This document shows positions 1 through 11,966 of a stretch of DNA of 64,000 nt, in pieces. The stretch is from Anaeramoeba ignava (lineage: Eukaryota; Metamonada; Anaeramoebidae). How positions within the stretch are numbered: position 1 is the first letter of the stretch; every line of letters begins with the position of its first letter. A model generated the notes under the pieces. That model was given only the letters and a program-made list of their open reading frames with translations, was not told the origin of the DNA and did no database searches. Position numbers and translations under genes: made by a program. Where the stretch lies: the NCBI GenBank assembly GCA_028826165.1, contig JAPDFW010000054.1:562001-626000 (forward strand), read 5' to 3'.

Positions 1-306
1 TGTTAAAATAGCTTCATTTGAAATACCAACAGTTACTTTTTGAATATTTTCTTCAATTTGGATTTTTTGAGGATTTCTAATTGAATCTCTTAAATATTCT
101 ATTGCTTTTCCATTTTCAAAAAGGAAAATTGTTTCGAACTCGTTAGTTATAATTTGTTTAATTTGTTTTTCATTTTCATTTTCATTTTCATTTTCATTTT
201 CATTTTCAATTTCAAATTTAAATTGAATTGGTTTTTTTATTGAATCTGGTCCATCAAAGAAAAATTTTGGGTTTTTATTTGAACCAAAAAATATAATTTC
301 GTTCAT
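1..306 (-). CDS. RCC1-BTB family protein, N-terminal part (runs off window edge)
   Basis: The minus strand is open from an ATG at 306 to the window edge (102 codons). It reads MNEIIFFGSNKNP, then KPIQFKFE, a run of alternating E and N, FLFENGKAIEYL and KVTVGISNEAILT. This is the first RCC1 blade and the start of the second, as in the copies at 12972 and 361. The E/N run comes from a GAAAAT hexamer expansion and is longer than in the sister copies. The stop codon of the next cassette (361) is only 55 bp upstream of this ATG, so the promoter must be tiny or overlap that gene's 3' end. It is not possible to say whether this copy is intact beyond the edge. RCC1 propellers bind proteins or chromatin; the ligand here is unknown. 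Confidence 0.8.
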   Translation of the reverse strand, partial: MNEIIFFGSNKNPKFFFDGPDSIKKPIQFKFEIENENENENENENEKQIKQIITNEFETIFLFENGKAIEYLRDSIRNPQKIQIEENIQKVTVGISNEAILT

Positions 307-360
307 TTTTGAAAAGAAAAAAAATGAAAAAAAAAATTTTTGTTTTGTTTTAGTTTTGTT

Positions 361-2239
361 TTAGAAAATTTCGCATTTTTTTTTCTTCTTTTTTTCTTTC
401 TCCTTTTTTTCTTCTTCTGTTTTTTCTTTTTCGAATTCTTGTCTTTTTTGTTGGTATCGTTGCTCAATTTGGATTTTATATTCTTGATTAATTAAATCAA
501 ATAAATTTGGATTTGTTTTATTTAATTGAAAATAATCAATTCCTTTTTCAATTTCATCCACTATTTCTTGTGTAATTTCAATTTCATCTTTAATTTGATT
601 TGAATAAATCCAATATTCAAATATTTGAAATGATTTATTACTTATTTGATCGTAATTGATAACTTTATTAGATTTATCTTCGTTTGCAGATAAAAACATT
701 CCTCGATATAATTCACTTCTCATTATTAATATTAATTTTGGAAATTTATATTGTTTTTCTTTTCTTTCAATAATAAAATCTTTTTCATTTTCATTTTCAT
801 TTAAATAAATTCTTTTCATTGTTTCTTCAATTTTTTCATTTGAATTTATAATTTCTTTAATTTCAGAATATAATTTTGGATTTATTTTGGAATTGTTTGA
901 ATAAATCATTTCAAATATTTGATTTGATTCTTTAATTGATTTACTTGAAATAATTTCTTGAAGTTTTTCAAATTCGTTTTCATCTTTTAATCTATATTTC
1001 AATATTAATTTATGAGCTTCAATTATTTCTTCATTTTTGGTTTTAAATGAAATATCACAAAATTCTTTTCTTCTAAATAGTTTTATCAAATCTTCTTCAA
1101 GATTGGAAAAACAAAAGAGGAGGAGAATAATAAAGAAATGATTTGTTATATCCACAAGAAATATGATAATTAGAAATATCTTCATTAAATCTTAATTTAG
1201 GAAGTTCAATTTGAATTGGAATTTTTTGATTTTCAGTATCTCCAGTTCCTAATTGACCATGAAAATTACCTCCAAATGAAATTAGTTTCCCTTTTGATGT
1301 TAAAATCAAATTCTGATCTCTTCCACAAGAAATATCAAGAATATAATCATCATCTTCAAATAAAGATGATTTGATTTCAGTAAATTCACTGGTTTTTGCT
1401 TCTTTGCCAAGTCCATTAGTTTTTAGGTCTCCACTTGAATAAAGTTTTCTTTTTGGATTTTCATTTTCATTTTCAATCAACATTAATGAATGACCATCTC
1501 CACATTTAATATCAATTATTTTGCCTTTTGGAATATTTTGGATTTTGGTTAATTTTACCGGAGCTAAACTTTTGAATCCAAGTTGGCCATGGTAATTGTT
1601 TCCGCAACAAAATAATTCTTGATTTGAATTTAAAAGAAAAATAAAATTTGAAGAATTTCCTGAAAATATTTTAGAAACATTTTTCATCATTAAAACTGGT
1701 TTTTCATAATTTGGTTGATATGTTGAATCAAAACCAAGTTGACTAAAGTAATTTGAACCAATTCCATAAACATTTTGATTTGAAGTTAATAAGTAAATTG
1801 AACAGTATCCACAAGCAATATCTTGAATTACTCTATCTTTTGGATCTTCAATTAATGATGAAATATTCATAAATTCATTTGGATTTTTTTCACTAATATC
1901 TTTCCCTTTTGCAAATACATTTCCTTCTTTTGTTAAAATAGCTTCATTTTGAAAACCAACTGTTACTTTTTGAATATTTTCTTCAATTTGAATTTCTGAA
2001 GGATTTTGATTTGAATCTTTTTCTTTTAAATATTCTTCATTTAAATATTCTATTGCTTTTCCATTTTCAAAAAGGAAAATTGTTGAAAATTCACCTGATG
2101 AAATTTGTTTAATTTGTTTTTCATTTTCATTTTCATTTTCATTCTCAAATTTAAATTGAATTGGTTTTGTTATTTTTTTTGATTCATTTTTGAAAAGTTT
2201 TTGTTCTTGATTATTACCAAAAAATATAATTTCATTCAT
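361..2239 (-). pseudogene. RCC1-BTB cassette with an internal frameshift
   Basis: ATG at 2239 opens 380 codons of RCC1 repeats ending FLYYSPPLLFFQS-stop. A second frame (to 361) carries FSNLEEDLIKLF and the BTB-like end. Against the intact copy at 12972, the junction near 1108-1121 carries a net 4-nt insertion (CTTTTG where the sister has TC), which breaks the frame; no GT-AG intron fits. Seven blades are visible, with G-x-N-x-x-x-QLG loops. The C-terminus departs from the sisters after NPNLFDL and ends in a Lys/Glu-rich tail of about 40 residues. Without the shift the product would be about 624 residues. It lies head to head with the cassette at 2402. The insertion is not in a long homopolymer, so real decay is likelier than sequencing noise, but both remain possible. 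Confidence 0.75.
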
Positions 2240-2401
2240 TTTTAAAAAAGTAAAAAAAATGAAAATAAAAAAAACTTGAAAATAAAATTTTTTTTTAATT
2301 AATTTGCCGGTTCAAAAAAAATAAAAAAGAAAAAGAAGAAAGAAGAAAGAAAATAAAAATTTTGTTTTTTTTTCATTTTTTCATTTTTTTCTTTTCAAAA
2401 A
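2240..2401. promoter_or_regulatory. Shared 162-bp promoter between two head-to-head RCC1-BTB cassettes
   Basis: Only 162 bp separate the two divergent ATGs. On the plus side the T-rich element CATTTTTTCATTTTTTTC lies just upstream of AAAAATGAATGA. On the minus side a matching TTTTCATTTTTTTTAC lies upstream of the other ATG. The same element precedes almost every gene in the window. No TATA box is obvious. The promoter role is inferred from position and recurrence. Confidence 0.45.
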
Positions 2402-4145
2402 ATGAATGATTGTTTATTTTTTGGTCAAAATCGAAATTTTTTTTTAAATAATTTGAAAAAAATAAATCAACCAACTCAACTAGATAATTCTGAAATCAAT
2501 GAAAAACAAATTCAAACAATTGCAGAAAGTGATTTAACAACAACTTTCCTTTTTGAAAATGGAAAAGCAATTCAATATTTACATCACACACAAAAAAAAC
2601 AAAGTCAAAAAATTCCCATTAAAAATATTCAAAAAATAACTTCTGGTTCTCAAGTTGAAGCTATTTTAACAATAGAAGGAAATGTATTTTCCAAAGGAGA
2701 AGATATTAATGAAATTTTAAGTACTGAATTTATCAATATTTCATCATTAATTGAAGATACAAATGATAGAGTAATTCAAGATATTGTTTGTGGAAGATAC
2801 GCAACTTATTTATTAACTTCAAATCAAAATGCTTATGGAATTGGCTCAAATCAATTTAGTCAACTTGGTTTAGCTACTATAACTTGTGAAAAAACAGAGT
2901 ATCCAATTTTAATGATGAAAAATGTTTCTAAAATATTTTCAGGAAATTGTTCAGATTCAGTTTTTCTTTTAAATTTAAATCAAGAATTATTTGGATGCGG
3001 ATATAACTATTCTGGCCAACTTGGATTAGGAGAATCAAGAAATGAAACAAAAATCAATAAATTAACCAAAATCCAAAATATTCCGAAAGGCAAAATAATT
3101 GATATTCAATGTGGATATTATCATTCAATAATGTTGATTGAAAATGAAATATCAGGATTGAGAAAAGTTTATTCATGCGGAGGATATAAATTCAATGGAT
3201 TTGGAAAAAATCAAACAATACGAGAATTTACTGAACTCGAATCATCTTTATTTGAAAATGATAATATTCTGAGAATTTCTTGTGGCGGTTCTCATACTTT
3301 GATTTTAACTTCAAATTCAAAACTAATAGGATTTGGATATAATTACAACCGACAATTAGGAGTTAAACAAGTTGATAGAACAGAAATACCAATTCAAATT
3401 GAACTTCCTAAATTAAGATTTAATGAAGATATTTCCAATTATCATATTTCTTGTGGAAATAATAATTCATTTCTTTATTATTCTCCTTCTTTTTCTAATC
3501 TTGAAGAAGATTTGATAAAATTATTTAGAAGAAAAGAATTTTGTAATATTTCATTTAAAACCAAAAATGAAGAAATAATTGAAGCTCATAAATTAATATT
3601 GAAATATAGATTAAATCAAAATCGAAAATGAAATTGAACAACTTAAAGAAATTATTTCAAAAAAATCAATTCAAGAATCAAATCAAATATTTGAAATGAT
3701 TTATTCAAACAATTCAAAAATAAATCCAAAATTATATTCTGAAATTAAAGAAATTATAAATTCAAATGAAAAAATTGAAGAAACAATGAAAAGAATTTAT
3801 TTAAATGAAAATGAAAATGAAAAAGATTTTATTATTGAAAGAAAAGAAAAACAATATAAATTTCCAAAATTAATATTAATAATGAGAAGTGAATTATATC
3901 GAGGAATGTTTTTATCTGTAACAAATGATACTTCAAATAAAGTTACAGATTATAGTGAATTAAGTAATAAATCATTTCAAATATTTGAATATTGGATTTA
4001 TTCAAATCAAATTAAAGAAGAAATTCAAATTACACAAGAAATAATTGAAGAAATTGAAATTGGAATTGATTATTTTCAATTAAATCAAACAAATCCAAAT
4101 TTATTTGATTTATTAATTAACAGATTTAATAATCAAAATCAATAA
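2402..4145 (+). pseudogene. RCC1-BTB cassette with a 1-nt frameshift between propeller and BTB
   Basis: ATG 2402 opens 409 codons: seven RCC1 blades, then FSNLEEDLIKLFRRKEF and AHKLILKYRLNQNRK-stop. The conserved remainder (EIISKKSI, FEMIYSNN, KFPKLILIMRSELYRGMF) continues in another frame to 4145. The shift is one extra base near 3623 (AAATCGAAAATG, where a sister has a continuous KDENE-type linker). It is the most divergent copy: it lacks the E/N run in blade 1 and has a shorter first loop. The full length would be 580 residues. Unlike the tandem copies at 12-19 kb, it is not followed by a TTAAAA hexamer array. It may be a recent pseudogene, or an intact gene with one assembly error. Confidence 0.75.
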
Positions 4146-4154
4146 AGAAAATGA

Positions 4155-4560
4155 GAATAGATTTAATTTAATATTTAATTTATAAATTAATTTAAAAATA
4201 TAATTTTATATTTAATTTTATTATTAAAATAATAATTTAATGTTTTAGATTTAAATATTTTATTATTTAAATATTTAACATATAAATATAAAAAATAAGA
4301 ATAGATTTAATTTAATATTTAATTTATAAATTAATTTAAAAATATAATTTAATATTTAATTTTATTATTAAAATAATAATTTATTGTTTTAGATTTAAAT
4401 ATTTTATTATTAAAAATATTTAACATATAAATATAAAAATGGGAATAGATTTAATTTAATATTTGATTTATAAATTAATTTAAAAATATAATTTAATATT
4501 TAATTTTATTATTAAAATAATAATTTAATTTTTTAGATTTAAATATTTTATTATTTAAAA
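4155..4560. repeat. 144-bp tandem repeat, about 2.8 copies
   Basis: The marker GAATAGATTTAATTTAATAT recurs at 4155, 4299 and 4443, exactly 144 bp apart, with few differences between units. The rest of 4560-4930 is AT-rich DNA in which I see no gene. The unit length matches the other intergenic arrays of this window, but the sequence does not. Confidence 0.85.
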
Positions 4561-4965
4561 AATATTTTGAAAATTGATTTTTTTGAAATTAAAATTTTAT
4601 CTTTTTTTTTGAATTAAATTGAATTAATATTAATTTAGAAATTTGTTTTAAAATTTAAATTTATTAATAATTTTTAAATTCCAAAAAAAAAAATTAAATT
4701 AAAAATTAAATTAAAATAATTTTCCTTTTTAATAATAAAAATTAATAAAAAAATAATAATTTATTAATAAATTAATTTAAAATAATAAATTAAAAAGAAA
4801 ATTAAATTAATTATTAAATTTAAATTTATTCTTATTTTTATATTTTTATTTATTTTAAAAAATCCACTTTTTATAATTCATTTTTAAATTTTTATTCATT
4901 TTTCCTTTTTTTAAAAACAAAAACAAAAAACAAAAAACAAAAAACAAAAAACAAAAAACAACAAA

Positions 4966-6675
4966 ATGGATAATAATAATAATAATAACCAAATTGAAAA
5001 TGCAAATCAAAATCAAAATCAAAATGAAAATGAAATGAAAAATTTAGAAAAAAAAGTAACAAAAAATTTAATTAAAGATTATTCAAACCTTTTAAATGGG
5101 AATTCATTTAAAGATTTTTCAATTTTTGTTGAGAATAAATCAAATCCTTTTGAAATTAAAGTTCATAAATCAATTTTATCTTCAAGATCTCCTTTTTTTA
5201 ATGAGTCATTAAGGCAAGAATCTCTTTCTATTTCTTTAAATCAATTTAATAAAAAGAAATGGAATCAATTTTTGAGTTATATTTATTATGGAAATATTTC
5301 TTTTGAGAATCAAGAAAATCTTATTCAATTATTGGAAATTTCAATTTATTTTAAATTAAATTTATTGAAAGAAATTATTCAAAAAAAAATTTCAAATTCA
5401 ATTAATTATTCAAATTTTTTCCAATTTTTATTCCAAAATCGAAATTTAAAATCAAATGAAATTGAAATAAAATGTTTTGAATTAATAAATCAAAATTTTT
5501 CCCAAATTCAGAATAATGAGAATTTATTCAATTTAACTAAAGAAGAAATTATCAAATTTATTCAATTTAAACAAGAAAAAAAAGAAATTTTTCAATTTGA
5601 TTTTTTTCAATTTTTAAATAATTGGATTAAAAAAAGAAATAAAAAATTAAAATTAAGGAAATATGAACAGAAAATGAATGCAAAGAAAAGATTATTTCAT
5701 TCTTTTTTTTCATTATTTGATAAAGATTCAATTTCAAAACAAGATTTTGATAAATTAAAACAATTTGATATTTTTCTTCCAAATTCTTTTTTAATTGATA
5801 TTGAAAGAACCATTTTTGAAATTCAAGATAAGGAAAATCAATCAAAAATCAAAGAAAAAGATAATCAAATTGAAGAAAAAGAAAAGAAAATTAAGTCATT
5901 TGAATCTAAAAATCAAAATTTAAAATCAGAAAATAAGAAGAAAGATAAAGAGAATCAACAAATGAAAATTGAAATTGAAGATAAATGGAAGAAAGAAATT
6001 GAAGAGAAATGGAAGAAAGAAATTGAAGAGAAATGGAAGAAAGAAATTGAAGAGAAATGGAAGAAAGAAGTTGAAGATTTGAAAGCAGAGAATGAGAAAA
6101 TGAAACAAGAAATGGAATTACAAAAGATTTTTGCAGATTCAGAAATTATTAAAGATAAAGAATATGTTAAGAAATTACAAGAATGGATAAATGATAATGA
6201 TTTTTTTTCTAAAATGAAAAAAGGATTTTCAGCAAAAAGAGATGGATTTAAAGCTAAAAATTGGCATAAAGCAGTTGATGGGAAAGGAAAAACATTAGTT
6301 ATTATCAAAACAAAACAAAATTTTATTTTTGGAGGTTTTACTAAAGTTGGATTTAATGGAGATAAAGGAGGAATTAATGACTCAAATGCATTTATTTTTT
6401 CATTAAGAAATGATAAAGGGGATAGAATACCTGCAAAGTTTACAATTAAACAAGATAAAGAAGAAAATGCAATTTATTCTATTTTAAGTTGTGGTCCATT
6501 ATTTGGTGGAAATGATTTTCGTTTATATTCTAATTTACAACCTGGTTATTCAAATTTTGGTTATAATTATAATCTACCTAATGGAATTACTTATGAATCA
6601 AATGAAGCTAGAAGTTATTTAGCTGGTTCTTATACTTCATGGGTTGTTGATGAACTTGAAACTTATTTCATTTAA
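4966..6675 (+). CDS. BTB - coiled coil - TLDc domain protein
   Basis: 569 residues. After an Asn/Gln-rich leader, a BTB domain (about 40-145) contains FKDFSIFV, KVHKSILSSRSPFF and FLSYIYYGNISFE. A BACK-like helical stretch follows (about 145-230). A coiled coil (about 285-395) contains four near-perfect copies of an 8-residue unit (EIEEKWKK, about 5983-6076). The TLDc domain (about 405-569) shows LQEWINDNDFF, KTLVIIKT, FIFGGFTKVGF, AFIFSLRN and the terminal SYTSWVVDELETYFI. BTB domains often bind cullin-3; TLDc domains are linked to oxidative-stress protection and V-ATPase binding. The pairing suggests an adaptor, but the substrate is unknown. The start is chosen because a CAAAAA-rich leader ends at ACAAAATGG and nothing upstream is open. 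A paralogue lies at 29712. Confidence 0.88.
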   Translation: MDNNNNNNQIENANQNQNQNENEMKNLEKKVTKNLIKDYSNLLNGNSFKDFSIFVENKSNPFEIKVHKSILSSRSPFFNESLRQESLSISLNQFNKKKWNQFLSYIYYGNISFENQENLIQLLEISIYFKLNLLKEIIQKKISNSINYSNFFQFLFQNRNLKSNEIEIKCFELINQNFSQIQNNENLFNLTKEEIIKFIQFKQEKKEIFQFDFFQFLNNWIKKRNKKLKLRKYEQKMNAKKRLFHSFFSLFDKDSISKQDFDKLKQFDIFLPNSFLIDIERTIFEIQDKENQSKIKEKDNQIEEKEKKIKSFESKNQNLKSENKKKDKENQQMKIEIEDKWKKEIEEKWKKEIEEKWKKEIEEKWKKEVEDLKAENEKMKQEMELQKIFADSEIIKDKEYVKKLQEWINDNDFFSKMKKGFSAKRDGFKAKNWHKAVDGKGKTLVIIKTKQNFIFGGFTKVGFNGDKGGINDSNAFIFSLRNDKGDRIPAKFTIKQDKEENAIYSILSCGPLFGGNDFRLYSNLQPGYSNFGYNYNLPNGITYESNEARSYLAGSYTSWVVDELETYFI

Positions 6676-7868
6676 AAATTAATTAATAATAAGAAAATCA
6701 AACTTTTTTTTTTTTAATTTTTTTTTCAAAATTTAATTCAATTTTAATTTACTTTTAATCAAATTAATTTCTTTAAAATAATAAATAAAAAACAAATTTA
6801 ATTTTAAATAATTTAATTTTAATTTAAAATATTTATTAAAAATTTAATTAATAAAAATAATCCAAAAATAATAAATTTTAAAAATTGAATATTTTTAATA
6901 TAATAAATAAAAATAAAAATTGAAAATAGAAATTAATAATAATTAAATTTAAATTCATTAATTAAAATATTAAAATAAAAAAATCAATTAAAATTTATTA
7001 TTAATTAATATTTAAATATTAATAAATTATAATCAAAATCAAAAATAGAATAATTAGTAAATTATTTTTTTTTAGAAAGTTTATCTTATTCAATCATGTT
7101 AAATTCAATTTATTTAAAATTTTTAATTTTTAATTTTATTTTTAATATATTTTATTATAATTAAAATTGAAATTAATAAATAAATAAAAAATATTAATAT
7201 AATAAATAAAAATATTATATAAAATTAAAATAAAATTAATTTAAATTAAATTATTATTAAATATTATTAAAATTAAATATATATTTTTATTAAAATATTT
7301 ATTCCACTTTTTAATATATTTTTATTATAATTAAAATTGGAAATAATAAATAATTAAAAATATTATTATAATAAATGAAAATATTATTTCAAATTAAAAT
7401 AAAATAAATTTAAATTAAATTATTATTAATTATTATTATTAAAATTAAATATTTATCTTTATTAAAATATTTCAATTTTTCTTTTTAATTTTATTAAATT
7501 ATTGAGAATAATTTTATATTATTTTAAATAAAGAAATATTAATAAAATATATAAAATATAATTAATTTTAAATTTAATTATTTAATATTCTTTATTCCAT
7601 TTTTAAAATAAATTAATTAAAATATTTTATTAATTTTATTAAATTATTAAGAATAATTTTATATTATTTTAAATAAAGAAATATTAATAAAATATATAAA
7701 ATATAATTAATTTCAAATTTAATTATTTAATATTCTTTATTCCATTTTTGAAATAAATTAATTAAAATTAAGAATGATTTTTCTTTTTTATTCTTCTTTT
7801 AAAAAAAAAAGTGGAATTGGAATGAAAATTTGGAATGAAAATTAAAATAAAGTTTTTAAATTTGAGGT
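6676..7868. repeat. AT-rich intergenic DNA with two short tandem duplications
   Basis: No gene is visible. Around 7143-7480 a unit of about 169 bp (TAATATATTTTATTATAATT) occurs twice. At about 7485-7770 a second unit occurs twice, with the marker GAATAATTTTATATTATTTT at 7505 and 7652, 147 bp apart. Both neighbouring genes end here (convergent), so it is 3' spacer DNA. Confidence 0.6.
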
Positions 7869-10680
7869 TTAAATTCTTTTAAAGAAATAAATGTAACCAG
7901 TTCCAAAATAAGGATCATCATCAATAACAACTTTTGAATCATTAAAAAGAATCCATTTATCATTTTTCTTAATATAAGCAACATAATGACCACTTTGTGG
8001 AGTTGAACCCATATGAACAATAAAAGAACTCAAAACAAACTTTGCATGTTTTTTTTCTTTATCATTTTCATTTTCAATTTCGCATAAATTTTCATCATCA
8101 TCAAAAACAACATCATCTTGTGATTTTTCTTGTTTCTTAGTTGATTCTTGAATCATTAGCATTTCAATATCGTCTTGATGATTAAATAAGTAATCAACAG
8201 CTCTATCCGGATTATTTTGTGTTTGTCTTAAAGCAAATATTGATTGTTCTTTAGAAAATCCCATTGAAGTAAGTTGTTCAATAATAATTGGATCATCAAC
8301 AAAATCATCTTTTTGTTTTTCTTTAAAGGAAAAAGGAACATCAATATCTGGATCATCTTGATGCTCCAATAACCAATTTAACGCTATTTCTGTGCTTGCG
8401 TTTTGTGTTGTTAATGCTGCTTTTTCTGCTCGATTTTTTGGGAATCCAAATAGTTCAAGTTGTGAAACAATATTCTCATCAGCAACTGGAATTTTTTCAG
8501 TTAATTTCATTTCGTTTCCAAGTTCATCTTCTTCGAAAAGTTGTTCATTTTCTGGTGGGGTTTTTGCTCTTAAAAATTCCAAATCAATTTCTTCATCAAC
8601 AGGTAAATTAATGTTGATATCCATTTTATGTGGAACCCATTTCCTCAATCTGAATTTATTTATACTCACAATCAATATTTCTGGGAATGTGATTAATGAT
8701 GAACTTTTTGAATAGAAAGAATCGCCACAAATTGGGCATCTCCAATTCCAACGGTATCAACTGCAATAAAGTTATCTAATAATTCTTTTAGGGAGACTTC
8801 AGGGATTTTGTTTTGTTTTTTCCATTCTTCTTCATTCCATTTTTCTTCTTTTTTTTGGGTTTCATTTTTGGCATTTTCTCTTGAAATTTGGTATTCTTCT
8901 TCTTTATCAACAACATATTCTGGGATATTTAAAGGAAGATGAATTGAGGATAATTTCTGGTATTTTGCTCTTTTGCATTTATTGCATTGAAGTTTTGATT
9001 GGTGAGTAAAATTGAATGAAATTGATGGATCAGCTTTTTCTTGATTTTTGTATTTGTTTTCTTGTTTTTTTGTTTGATCCAATAAATATAAAAGGAAATC
9101 AAGTGAATCTTGTTGAAGCATAGTTGAAAATTCTGGGTGATTTTTTCCAATTAAAGATTTAAACATTCTTGGTGAAATTGAAGTTAATTCTTTTTCTGGT
9201 TTTTGATCTTCAAGAACAATTTGAGTTGAATATTCTCCACTTAATAAACCATGAGCAATTTTTCTCATTTGAGCACCAAAATCATCTGCTGGATTAATTA
9301 AGATTTGTTTATTTTCTCTTTTGGATAATTTTCCTGAATAATATCTTGTTATAAATGGGTTGAATGAGAATAAGGCTTGCAATGAAGAAGCCATATAACA
9401 TGAATTTCCAAGATTTCTTAATCCAGTTAAACCAGGACCAGAAATTGGAGTTAATTTTTTACCATCCTTAATTAAAGTATTTTCGAAATCGAGAGCCAAA
9501 TTTTGTTCTAGTTCCTTGATAATATTAAATATTAAATTTTAAAATGAATTTTAAAATAAATTTTAAATTAAATTTTAAATATTAAATTAAATTGAATTAA
9601 ATTGTAAATTGAAATAAATATTAAATTTTAAATAATAAATTGAATTAAAAATTGAAATAAATATTAAATTAAAATAAATATTAAATTGAATTAAATAAAT
9701 ATTTGTAAATCTACCATCTCAGCAATAGATTTCTCAGTTTTCTTTTGATCTGAAACATCAATTCCCAAATGAATTAAATGAAGAGGTAAATTTTTATCAA
9801 TAACTTCAGCATCACAAGCATAACAATGAACATCAGCATCACCATCAGGGGTAATAGTACCAATTTTAACAACCAAAGGATGGCCAGATTGCCTATAATG
9901 AAGAACAGCATGTTCATTGCCACCTGAACCATCATAATTTCTTCTTCCACAAGCAATATGACCACAAGTTAAACAAAGCCATAAATTATGATCCAAATTG
10001 CATTCCATACAATGTTTTGAATTTCTGATTAAATCTTGATTTACTTCTAATTGAACAAGTCCTTCGCAATGTTTGCACGTGAATTTCTGCGCTTCCCATT
10101 CTTTGATTTCTTCTTGTTTTGTTGCCGAATTGAAATTTTTTATTGATTCAATTGTTTTTTTTAATTTTTCACTTGTTTCTTCAATTTCTTGATATGAATA
10201 ATTTTCTCCATCTTTATTCCATTGTCTGATTGCATAAAAATACTCGTATTTCTCTTCATCTTTTTCTTCTTGAAATCCTCCTTCAATTCCAATTGCAACT
10301 TTTGTTATTTTTTCTTCTTTTTTTTCTTTTTTTTCTTTTTCTTCTTTTTCTTCTTTTTCTTCTTTTTCTTCTTTTTCTTTTTTAATTCTTCGAATATTCA
10401 AAACAAATGGATGTGAATATTCAATAGCATGTCTTGCGCTGTGATTATGTGTATAACATCCTCCATTGAAACAAGTTAAACACACATCAATCCCTTTTTC
10501 TGAATCCTTTTTGTTTTTTTTTCGATAAACAAAATTTTATTATTTTTTTTTTTGCTTTTTTTTTGATTGTTTTTTTTTTGATTTTGTTTTTACAATTGTA
10601 TCAAAACATTCAGTGCATTCTTCTTTATAAATTTGTGTGTTTGAATTTGGTAAATTAATGTAATCTGAAATATAATCCAT
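7869..10680 (-). CDS. USP5: Ubiquitin carboxyl-terminal hydrolase, USP5/isopeptidase T type
   Basis: Cysteine protease that disassembles free polyubiquitin chains. Exons: 10594-10680, 9715-10506 and 7869-9514; introns of 87 and 200 bp have GT-AG ends. Exon joins restore CTECFDT-I-DSEKGIDVCL and the EKSIAEM-ELEQNL linker. The order is as in USP5: a first ZnF-UBP across exons 1-2, a Lys/Glu run, a canonical second ZnF-UBP (CKHCEG, HCMEC, WLCLTCGHIACGR, GNEHA), the Cys box GLRNLGNSCYMASSLQ, a zinc-ribbon CNKC, two UBA domains (DENIVSQLELFGF, DPIIIEQLTSMGF) and the His box GHYVAYI with LFNDSKV. One A appears missing at 8742-8749: the frame changes just before WRCPICG, the second zinc-ribbon knuckle. 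Allowing for that, the protein is 841 residues, matching the family. Confidence 0.92.
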
Positions 10681-10729
10681 TATTTCTTTTTTTTTGGAAA
10701 AGAAAAAAATGAAAATAAAAAAATGAAAA

Positions 10730-11490
10730 AATATTTTAATAAAATTTTAAAAAGAATTAAATCAATTTTAATCATTTTCAATAATAAATTTCTTTTTTAT
10801 TTAAATTGAAATAATATTTTCTTTTATTAACTTAATATAAAATTATTTTAAAAATTGAAATAAAATTGCAAAAATATTTTAATAACATTTTAAACAGAAT
10901 TGAATAAAGAATATTAAATAAATAAATTTAGAATTAATTTTAATTTTATATTTTATTAACTTTTCTTTTATTAAATTAATATAAAATAATTTTAGAAATT
11001 GAAATAAAATTGAAAAAATATTTTAATAACATTTTAAACAGAATTGAATAAAGAATATTAAATAAATAAATTTAGAATTAATTTTAATTTTATATTTTAT
11101 TAACTTTTCTTTTTATTAACCTAATATAAAATTATTTTAGAAATTGAAATAAAATTGAAAAATATTTTTAATAAAATTTTAAAAAGAATTAAATCAATTT
11201 TAATCATTTTCAATAATAAATTTCTTTTTTATTTAAATTGAAATAATATTTTCTTTTATTAACTTAATATAAAATAATTTTAGAAATTGAAATAAAATTG
11301 CAAAATATTTTAATAACATTTTAAACAGAATTGAATAAAGAATATTAAATAAATAAATTTAGAATTAATTTTAATTTTATATTTTATTAACTTTTCTTTT
11401 ATTAACCTAATATAAAATTATTTTAAAAATTGAAATAAAATTGGAAAAATATTTTAATAAAATTTTAAAAATAATTGAGTAAAGAATTAA
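10730..11490. repeat. 143-144-bp tandem repeat, about 5 copies
   Basis: The marker AAACAGAATTGAATAAAGAA occurs at 10892, 11036 and 11323 (144 bp, then two units of about 143.5). A variant unit, AAAAGAATTAAATCAATTTT, alternates with it. The array fills the divergent spacer between the USP5-like gene and the ubiquitin-like gene. No gene is seen in it. Confidence 0.85.
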
Positions 11491-11639
11491 TTCAAGAAAT
11501 GAAGAAATGAAGACAGATCAGTTGTCGTCTTTTGTTAATTTTAATTAAATAAAATAAAAAAGAAAAAAGTGGATAGTTTTATTTTTTTAATTTGGGTTTT
11601 TAAGAAAAAAATAAATCAAAAAAACAAATTCATTTTTTT

Positions 11640-11705
11640 ATTTTTATTTTTATTTTTTTCTAAATCAAATCAAAACAAAATTGAAAAACAAAATTGAAAA
11701 ACAAA
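11640..11705 (+). promoter_or_regulatory. T-rich CATTTTTTT element and CAAAA leader of the ubiquitin-like gene
   Basis: ATTCATTTTTTTATTTTTAT is followed by a TTTTTTC tract and then a leader with two GAAAAACAAAATTG-type repeats running into ACAAAATGG. This is the best example in the window of a T-rich element followed by an A-rich leader. The function is inferred from the same order upstream of the genes at 4966 and 29712. Confidence 0.4.
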
Positions 11706-11966
11706 ATGGCAAATCAATCTGAAGAAAACAAAATGCAAGTTTATGTTAAAAATTTAAAAGGAACATCTCAAGCTTTTGATATTAGTAATGATGAAACAGT
11801 TGATAGTTTGATGAAAAAAGTGGAAGAACAATTGGGAATTACAAAAAATCAACAAAGATTAATTTTTGGAGGAAGAAATTTAGTTTCAGGAAAGAAATTG
11901 ACTGATTATCGAATCAAACATGCTTCAACAATTCATTTGGTTTTTCGTCAACTTGGAGGAAATTAA
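11706..11966 (+). CDS. Divergent single-copy ubiquitin-like protein
   Basis: 86 residues: a 9-residue extension (MANQSEENK), then a complete ubiquitin fold starting MQVYVKNLKG, with NQQRLIFGGRNL, KLTDYRIKHASTIHLV and the tail FRQLGGN. The di-glycine is followed by one Asn, so the product would need C-terminal trimming before conjugation, as ubiquitin precursors do. The position of Lys48 is Arg (GGRNL) and that of Lys63 is His (IKHAS); Lys6 is kept and Arg72 is kept (VFR). It therefore cannot form the two main chain types. The start was chosen at ATG 11706, because the frame upstream begins only with a non-ATG codon. It could be a diverged ubiquitin, a NEDD8-like modifier, or a Ubl that is never conjugated. 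The neighbouring gene encodes a USP5-like enzyme. Confidence 0.88.
   Translation: MANQSEENKMQVYVKNLKGTSQAFDISNDETVDSLMKKVEEQLGITKNQQRLIFGGRNLVSGKKLTDYRIKHASTIHLVFRQLGGN

Noticed and set aside
10222-10416. Plus-strand open frame with a poly-Phe run
   Set aside because: It is the reverse of the Lys/Glu run in the USP5-like gene.
7869-10680. Three separate genes in the USP5-like region
   Set aside because: GT-AG introns and the unbroken order of USP5 domains and spacing make one gene of normal length.
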